Positions 57,180 through 64,000 of a stretch of 64,000 nucleotides of DNA are shown here, one piece after another (position 1 is the first letter of the stretch; the number at the start of each line of letters is the position of its first letter). The translations under genes and the position numbers were made by a program. The DNA comes from Epiperipatus broadwayi (lineage: Eukaryota > Onychophora > Udeonychophora > Euonychophora > Peripatidae), in NCBI GenBank assembly GCA_028023455.1, contig JAQFVV010013082.1:211476-275475 (forward strand). The letters run 5' to 3'. The notes below the pieces were generated by a model. It was not told where the DNA came from. It was given only the letters and a program-made list of their open reading frames with translations, and made no database searches.

Positions 57180-59043
57180 CTTTAGTATTTTTTTTAATAA
57201 TAATCAACCAATTAGTGTGTAAAAATAATCAAAAATACTTTATAAATAAGCAAAAAATCATTTTAAATTATAATTCAAAATCATCATGAGAAAACTAGAC
57301 CTGAAGAATGTGCCCACTGGAAGCTTTCTTTTGTCAAAAGAGCAAAGAAGACTCTTTTGATATTAGTTGCATTCCATAAGATACTGACCTCTGCAAAAAT
57401 TTTTCAACTGTAAGATCAACAAAAGCATTATGTCAAAATCTAGTTTATAAAAAGACCATGAGTGTTTATCATTTTGGATAACATAAATATTATGATCTAA
57501 AGTTACAGGATAATGTTGTTTTTCTGAAAGAACATTCAATGATTTTTTTTCAATAAAGGTGATTGTTTACAAGTTAATTAATTAGATATATGACCAACAA
57601 TTTTTTTTGGTAAGATAAATAATTGACTGAAAGGAGATTGGAATTACTGTGAAAAATAATTTGGTACTTTTATTCTTGTAATTTTTAAATTTATATCAAT
57701 GGAACAACAATATCATTAAAAAAATTGGTTTGTGCAAAAGTATCTATCTTGATTTTTTCAGTTCCATTTCATAACATTGCAATCATAAAGTTTAGAAAAA
57801 AACCAGCTTTATTTTCTTGTTGGGTACAACAATTATATCAATACATTAATACCAGTTGCCTAATAATTACAAAAAAGAAATGTAATATTATATTTTGCAC
57901 CATTTCTCAGTCATTTTTGGTCACATATTCACTATTTTACATTTATTTTATTGTAAATTCATAATTTTATTGGCAGTTAAAATTTTAATTCTAAAAAACT
58001 CACATTCGGCAGTTTTTTTTGCAAAAAATTGATTTTTCATTGTGATCTTTTGTCATATAGTTCAATCTCTTTTCCCTTATAAGGTCCCATAACACACTAA
58101 CTGTCATCTTCAGCCTTTGTTATCCATGTCTTTCTAACTGTCAAAATCAGAAATCAAACAAAAATGTTTTATACTTTCATATTAGATTTTGAACATAGAT
58201 ATATTTCTCATAATTTTTTACATTGATAATTATTAAGTTTTTACATTAATTTATTCAAATATAAACTTTGGTTCAAATTTTTTTAAATTTTACAGAAAAA
58301 ATGATCAAAGAAAAGTGAATAGTGCTTGAATGCTATGCAAGACAAGTGAATAACATTGACCATTATTTGCATATCACTGACATTTGGTGACAACTAGCAA
58401 AATGCAACTATTTTTCATAAATATTTATGTATTTTATTATTACTTTTTACACTCTATTGACTAATAATGTGGCTAGATTTAGATTTTTATTAATTTTTGA
58501 TGAAGAAAAGACAACAGAAGTGAATAATCAGTGATAGCAATTTCTAAGATACAAGAAATCACTGGCAATTTCTCATAATGATTGGTTGAAATATAATTTT
58601 TTTGTTTTACTGCTGGCTATTTTTCATATATTTTTCTTATATTTTTCTTCAGTTATTAACATTATTTTAATTTTTTGTTATATTTAACCAGCTTAAATGA
58701 AAACATTCAATTTTTAGAAGCTAAATTAAAACAATTCTGATTACTGTGTATTAATATATTTGTGAAATGAAATAAGCTACATCTGTATTTAATAAATAAA
58801 ATCTCTCAAATTTTTACTCAAACTGGCCAATAAGAAAATTAATCAGCCAAAAGGTTAATCATTTAAATGATGTTCACATAGCATAACATTAGAGATGTGA
58901 TTGGATTTGTACTTTCTTAATGGATCTATCATTGTTGATATTTAGATCAATAATCATGTAATTTTCCTAAATTTTACTCATTTAACAATTAATGAGATAA
59001 GTTAATAAACCACTAAACCCCCCCCAAAAAAATTTTTTAAAAA

Positions 59044-59079
<36 letters not shown>

Positions 59080-59590
59080 GAAAGGGGTTTTTTTTTTATA
59101 AGTTCATATTGTTTCAGTGCTTTGTTTTAGCTAACTATAAAAGACATTTTACAACATTGTGTACATTTGACGGCAAAAACTAGAAGTAAAATATGTTTTA
59201 ATTGATATTGATTCCAACAAAATCTCTACATGTTAGCATTTTCCAGTGAAAAAGCAGCTAAGTTAAATTAAAGCTTGCATATTTACAAATTAAGTAGAAA
59301 ATATTCAATACACCTGACTAAAATTGTCTTTTTGAAATCAACTTTATATTTTTGAGAAATTTAAAAATGTTATTTTACACATAATTACTTATTTTCTTTT
59401 TTATATTTGTAAAATTAAGTAAGTATTTATCTTTAGTAAATAAGTGATGTATTTATTAATTCAGCTTTTTATATGAATCTTGTTTTTAGCAGAAAATTAT
59501 TTGTTTATTGTTTAAATGTGATTCTTAACACTTTCTTCAAAGCTTACACTTTATAAAGTTTAATTCTTTGGAATTTCAGTGTTTTCCATT
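57180..59590. other. Unassigned AT-rich sequence
   Basis: Apart from the old duplication no gene is supported. 59019-59095 has C-run, A/T-run, about 33 A, and GGGG-T-run: partly palindromic low-complexity sequence that may be poorly assembled. Confidence 0.45.
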
Positions 59591-60109
59591 ATCCCCTTCT
59601 ATCTACATGTGTTAAAAATTCATCCGATTATTTTAATATTAAAACCTTTACTCATTATTAAGAATGAATAAATTGTAATCGATTTATTAAAAATACAAAT
59701 TTACAAATGAAAAACATCCTTAAAAAATTATACTTGAACTTTGCAAATTGTAAAAAAAATGAAATGAAATAAAAAAAATTATGTAATGAGAATATTTTTT
59801 TACTTATTGAATGAACACTAATAAAAGAAATAAATTTAACATAATCATTATTAATTAAACTACATTTTTGTAAATGTGAAAAAATTAATGCTAAATCATC
59901 ATATATATCTATAAAATTCCGTTCTAAAATTTAAAATTGTATTTAAGCATTGATTATAGTTAAGGTAATAATATAAACACCCTACCATTTGATGGCTCTT
60001 TTTAATTCACAGGCCATTGGTTTCTTTACAGAATAGTATGATACAAAATTTTTTTTTTTAACTTTCTATACATAAAACTCTTAGAGGTTTTTTTTTTTTT
60101 GCATTTTTA

Positions 60110-60900
60110 ATAAAAAAACACTTGGGTTTTATATGGTGTGTGTGTGGGGGGGGGGGAGTTGTTTTTAAATTATGGACTTTTTTTTTTTGATTTTGAATTA
60201 TCGGTTTCTTTACATAATATTACGGTAAAAATTTTTTTTTTTAACTCTTTCTATACATAAAACCCATACCATTTTTTTGTCTTTTTAATAAAAAAAATAC
60301 CACTTTGTTTTTAGATGGTAAAGGGGGGTTGGTTGGTTTTTAAATTATCCCGTTTTTTTGGATTTTGAGCTTTTTTAAAGCCTTAAACAATTCAGTTTTA
60401 ATTAATAAACCAACAGCTGGTTTTAAGAGGGTAGAGGGGGGTTGGTTTGAATTTTAATTCTTGTCTTTTAATATCTTTTGCCAATGTACTAGAAACTTCG
60501 CATATTAATTTTAAATGTGTTTGAATATAGAATACATATAAAGAGCTAGATTAACAAAATATACGAATTATTGGAGGGGGGTTGGTTTGCTTTTACTTAT
60601 CGACTTTTTATTGATTATGAGCTTTTTTTGTTGGAAAGCTTTATTAATCAATTCATTTTTAATAAACCAACAGTTAGTTTTTAGAAGGTGGAGGGGGTTG
60701 GTTTGTTTTTAATTATCATCTTTCATTTTCTTATTATGAGGTGTTTTTTTTAAAAAAATATTTACGCTACCGAAACCTTTATATGATAGCAAAAAGTTCT
60801 TCCTTTATTGTCTGCCTTTTTCAAAAAGCCTTAATTAAACAGTTCATTTTAAAAAAAAACAACATTTTTTTAGGGGGGCGGGTAGTTACGGTTTGTTTAA
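60110..60900 (+). repeat. Degenerate G-run tandem repeat
   Basis: A unit of roughly 110-180 bp recurs: GGGGGGTTGGTTTG-type start (near 60146, 60324, 60435, 60574, 60692 and a last GGGGGGCGGGTAGTTACGG at 60872), then TTTTAATTAT, GAGCTTTTTT and AATAAACCAACAG. G-runs always on the plus strand. Confidence 0.65.
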
Positions 60901-60925
60901 CTCCAATAGGAGATGAGCCTCAGGG

Positions 60926-61165
60926 CTATAAGTAATGAGATTTTGGAGCTGTCCAACCAACTTCCCTTATGCAGACCCCATGTACACTTGCAGAAGTGGC
61001 AACAGAATTTCCCAGATCCTGTATTTGACAGAAATCATGCTCCACATGCAAATGCATAGCTTCGCATCTGGCAGGATGTTTGTTCTCTTTCTGAAAAGAC
61101 ACAACAGTGTCAACTTCTGTGACCGGAAATTCACTCCCCTTCAACCAATTTAGAACACTTGCCAT
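60926..61165 (-). other. Unrecognised 79-codon frame in less AT-rich sequence
   Basis: The minus strand encodes a non-repetitive, compositionally protein-like frame (LNWLKGSEFPVTEVDTVVSF; EAMHLHVEHDFC). A 72-codon frame also covers it on the plus strand. The GC content is above its surroundings to about 61450, which suggests an old transposon coding remnant or an exon. I recognise no domain. Confidence 0.3.
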
Positions 61166-61169
61166 GCCA

Positions 61170-63075
61170 ACATTTTACTGTTCTCACATGGATTTGTACA
61201 TGAACTCAGCAGAACTCTGCTAAATACCCTAACCTTTTCAGGTTGTGTGCAGTTGAAAATCATAGGGAAGCGTTCGTAATGGCCTGACAATTCTTAATAT
61301 GTAATACTAAATCCACTACACTTTCTCAAAATTTTTCCACAATGAATTTTTTAATAGTTTTGCATCCTTCAAATATGGCCACCATCAAATCAGACCGTAG
61401 TGAGAGTTGAATTGTGCTCACTTGAGGAATACTGTCGCAAGTCAATGGGCATAGTATTTTGTTACATAATTGTAGGATACATTACCCTCTAGGCGGCCAG
61501 TTACAGCTTTAAGCAACACTGATGTAGTGTTAGCCATAAGTTAGGCCACTAAAAATAGTATATTGATGTGCATTGTGTGAAAAACAATGCCATCAAGCAG
61601 TAGGGTTCAGTAATCATACTATTACCATATATACACACATTTTTATTATTCCATTTTATCTGATTGGTGTTATGTACTTGGATTGCAAGTTTTGGGTCAA
61701 AATATGCAGTATAGAAATACAACACAATCTAATTTTCATCCATGTATATGATTGTTGGAACATAGTAGGCACTTCTCTGTGTATGTGGATATATAAAAAT
61801 GAAGGGTAAGGGTTGAAAATGTATATGTTGAATTCATGTAGGTATATAGTTGTTTGTTGATGAGTTTTAAATTCTTTGCAATATCTATTTAAATGATTTT
61901 TGTTACTGAACAATGCATAGATGTGTTCTGCAGAAATGACTAACATTAGAAATATATATTTATAAATAGAACTGGTTCATTTATTAGAAGACACTCATAA
62001 AATAGTACAACCATGCCAGCTTTAGAATACAAAAAGATAGAAAAATAAACAAAGAATATAGAAAAAAAGCAATAAACAAAAAATTGTGTGGATGTTGTTG
62101 TGAATGTAATGTTGATCTGTGTAAATGTATTTCATAACTAAGGTGAGAGGAACTAACTACCTGTATGTCCCCTATGACCAAAATGTTAACTAATTTGCAT
62201 ATAGCCCCTTTTTAAAATTAATACTGCAACTCTTATTAAACGTTGTAATATAAGTGGTTTCCAGAATGGCCTAGTTGTAATACTGTATAAAATCATATAT
62301 GGATAACAATGTATTTATATCATCTTAAGGAGAGAATACAAGAGAATGAGCAAAGAGAAGAAATTAACACAGACATAAAATTATTTATTGGCTTTCCAAT
62401 CAAAACTTTTGAAGCATTACAGCAACACAAATCTTGATAAAATACTAAAAATAAAAATTTGAACACTCATCTCTACAATAAAAGATTAGGAATATCAGAT
62501 GTGTGAAATGAAGATATTAATTCTGATTATTTTATTGATCTAAAATTAATAGAAAGTGATGTTTGGATGCAACTCACTTTAGTTTTTAACTTGTTAAGAA
62601 TTTTAAAAAAATTAGAAGAATGTCATTCCAATACATATCTATAACTATGATTGTAAAAAAAATAAAAAATAAAAATTAAATGTATTAGCCTAATTAAAAT
62701 ATAATTCATTAATAAATATCATTTAAAAATAAATTATGCAAATTTAAATGTATTACTTATATAAATAAATTTGATAACAAAAATTGTGTTGCTGTGCAGT
62801 GAGGAATTCATATAATAATAAAAATTGTACATTTCATCAAACAGATTAAAGTGACCATTGAAAAGCATAAAAAGTATTTCAATGTAGTATTTATATTTAT
62901 TTTTTAAAATACTCTGAAAAAACACAGTTGGTGAATCATCCCAACCTTTTTTAACAAACATATACAACTTTTGTGAAAAAATAATTATTATGTAATTTAA
63001 AAAATCAGGATATTGAATAAATGAGTACATTAGCTAAAAATGATTTGCTTTTCTAATTTTTATTTAACATCATTT
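61170..63075. other. Unassigned sequence
   Basis: 61170-61560 continues the less AT-rich segment without an open frame. The rest is AT-rich with no gene or repeat family recognised. Confidence 0.45.
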
Positions 63076-63080
63076 TATAT

Positions 63081-63416
63081 ATTGGGAGTAACAAGAAGAG
63101 ATAGAAAACACAATGTATGGGTAAGAGAACAAATAGGTGTTACTGACCTCATTGAAAAAATTAAAAGATTGAAGTGGAGTTGGGCTGGACATATTGCTAG
63201 AAGAGATGATAATAGATGGACAATTGAAATCTTAAACTGGATTCCAAGAGATTGTAAAAGACCCAGCAAAGAGACCACATGTGAGATGAATGGATAAAAT
63301 AAGAAAGTGTGCAGGAGTGATGTGGAGAAGAGAAGCTAAAGACTGGAGAAGATGGATTAAACTTGAAGAGACCTTCATCCTGCAGTGGATTGATAATGGT
63401 TGATGATGATGATGAT
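63081..63416 (+). pseudogene. RTE-like LINE 3' end, best-preserved copy
   Basis: Reads LGVTRRDRKHNVWVREQIGV, TDLIEKIKRLKWSWAGHIA, RRDDNRWTIEILNWIPRDCK, then a small insertion shifts the frame at AGCAAAGAGACC. The second frame continues RPHVR, a stop where other copies have Trp, then MDKIRKCAGVMWRREAKDW and FILQWIDNG, a stop, and a (GAT)5 tail. This is the ORF2 C-terminus after the RT domain. 5'-truncated at LGVTRRD, like many retrotransposed LINE copies. Confidence 0.88.
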
Positions 63417-64000
63417 ATATAAATAACTTTATTGAAAAACATATGTAAGAATGATACAATTGTAAATAAAATAATAATTATCCATGTTGCTCGGGCAACC
63501 AGATAATCTGATGTGCTCGCTGGTGTAGTTTAATCCAGCTTAATCAGGCTTCATGTGTTGTCAAATAAAATCTTGATGAGATGATACTGTCCTTATGGTG
63601 AAATTCCTTCAACTTAGAAATGAATATGTCTTCAGGCTTGGGATGCAGAATGGTAAACTTGTTGTAACATCTGGCCATCCAGGTGGCATAAGTGATGAAG
63701 GTCTAAAGTCTTGAGGTGACTAATCCCTAGACAAGAAGCAGTTCTTGATTGTTCACCTTTTTTTTATTATGGTAAACATAAATAATTTCAGCAAAAATCT
63801 TTACTTACATTAAGATACACATGCAAAACAAACTTTGATCGCATAAAAACATTATCAACTATATCAAAGCTAAATTGAAAATGTAGAATGTTCTACATAT
63901 TTTTAATTAATTTTTTATTTAATTGGACGGTGCTCTAAAGAAAATGTAAAATCTCAATTTGCAAAAAAAAAAAAAATTAAAAGTTTTACTTATTATATAT
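63417..64000. other. Unassigned sequence to window end
   Basis: 63480-63740 is less AT-rich and non-repetitive, but no frame or motif is recognised. Confidence 0.4.

Larger units (their letters stand above)
54250..60010 (+). repeat. Old diverged duplication, three related blocks
   Basis: Blocks at about 54370-54830, 56700-57170 and 59600-59960 share order and sequence: TTTACAAATGAAAAATATTC / AAGTAAATAATATCCTTAAA / CAAATGAAAAACATCCTTAA, then TTTTAACACCATGTCAATTC / TTTTAACACCAAGTCAATTT and ACAGTCAAGTTTATTAA / ACAGTCAAGCTTATTAA. Another shared stretch is TAAGATACTGATCTCT (55350) and TAAGATACTGACCTCT (57380). The third block is partial. Highly diverged. Confidence 0.5.

Overview
The window is AT-rich, repeat-dense animal-type nuclear DNA. 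I recognise no intact host gene, rRNA, functional tRNA or CRISPR array. The organism is probably an invertebrate metazoan. This is inferred from Penelope-like (GIY-YIG), RTE-like and piggyBac-like fragments, tRNA-derived SINEs, long (TATC)n tracts and fold-back elements; I cannot name the species. All coding signal that I trust comes from transposable elements, mostly decayed.

The most interesting content is a set of non-coding retroelements carrying type I hammerhead ribozyme (HHR) motifs. I label them HRE-1 to HRE-4 (my labels). HRE-2 at 29707-30400 has a 15-bp target-site duplication (TSD), two textbook HHRs with cleavage sites 429 nt apart, and a 5' inverted arm. HRE-3 at 27258-28230 (minus strand) has two HHRs 414 nt apart in two tandem units plus an inverted partial copy. 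HRE-1 is present as five fold-back copies (1764, 19767, 26003, 28960, 46931), each with a 10-16 bp TSD; one keeps a canonical CUGAUGA...GAAA core and others are decayed. HRE-4 at 23048-23431 has the same [inverted][direct][direct] layout with a variant core. The layout and TSDs match Penelope-like elements and retrozymes. Three Penelope-like GIY-YIG endonuclease remnants (6427-6906, 8271-8547, 8815-9111) show that a plausible mobilising machinery exists or existed in this genome.

Layout. 0-3.4 kb: SINE, RTE tail, a nested fold-back holding an HRE-1 copy, and a hairpin element. 5.4-9.2 kb: old HRE-1 relative and Penelope-like fragments. 12-16 kb: SINE, LINE reverse-transcriptase remnant, hairpin element, polypurine tract, RTE tails. 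16.3-17.8 kb: unique sequence of less extreme composition. 17.8-30.4 kb: the main HRE cluster. 30.7-35.7 kb: an LTR element with 2.14-kb LTRs and only 0.72 kb of internal, non-coding sequence. 36-50 kb: mostly unique AT-rich DNA with a piggyBac-like fragment, SINEs, an HRE-1 copy and RTE tails. 50.7-51.5 kb: (TATC)n arrays. 52-54 kb: unique sequence, possibly conserved non-coding. 54-61 kb: old diverged duplications and a G-rich tandem repeat. 63.1-63.4 kb: the best-preserved RTE 3' end.

All assignments come from reading by eye. Coordinates of repeat edges are good to a few bases where a TSD is given and otherwise approximate.
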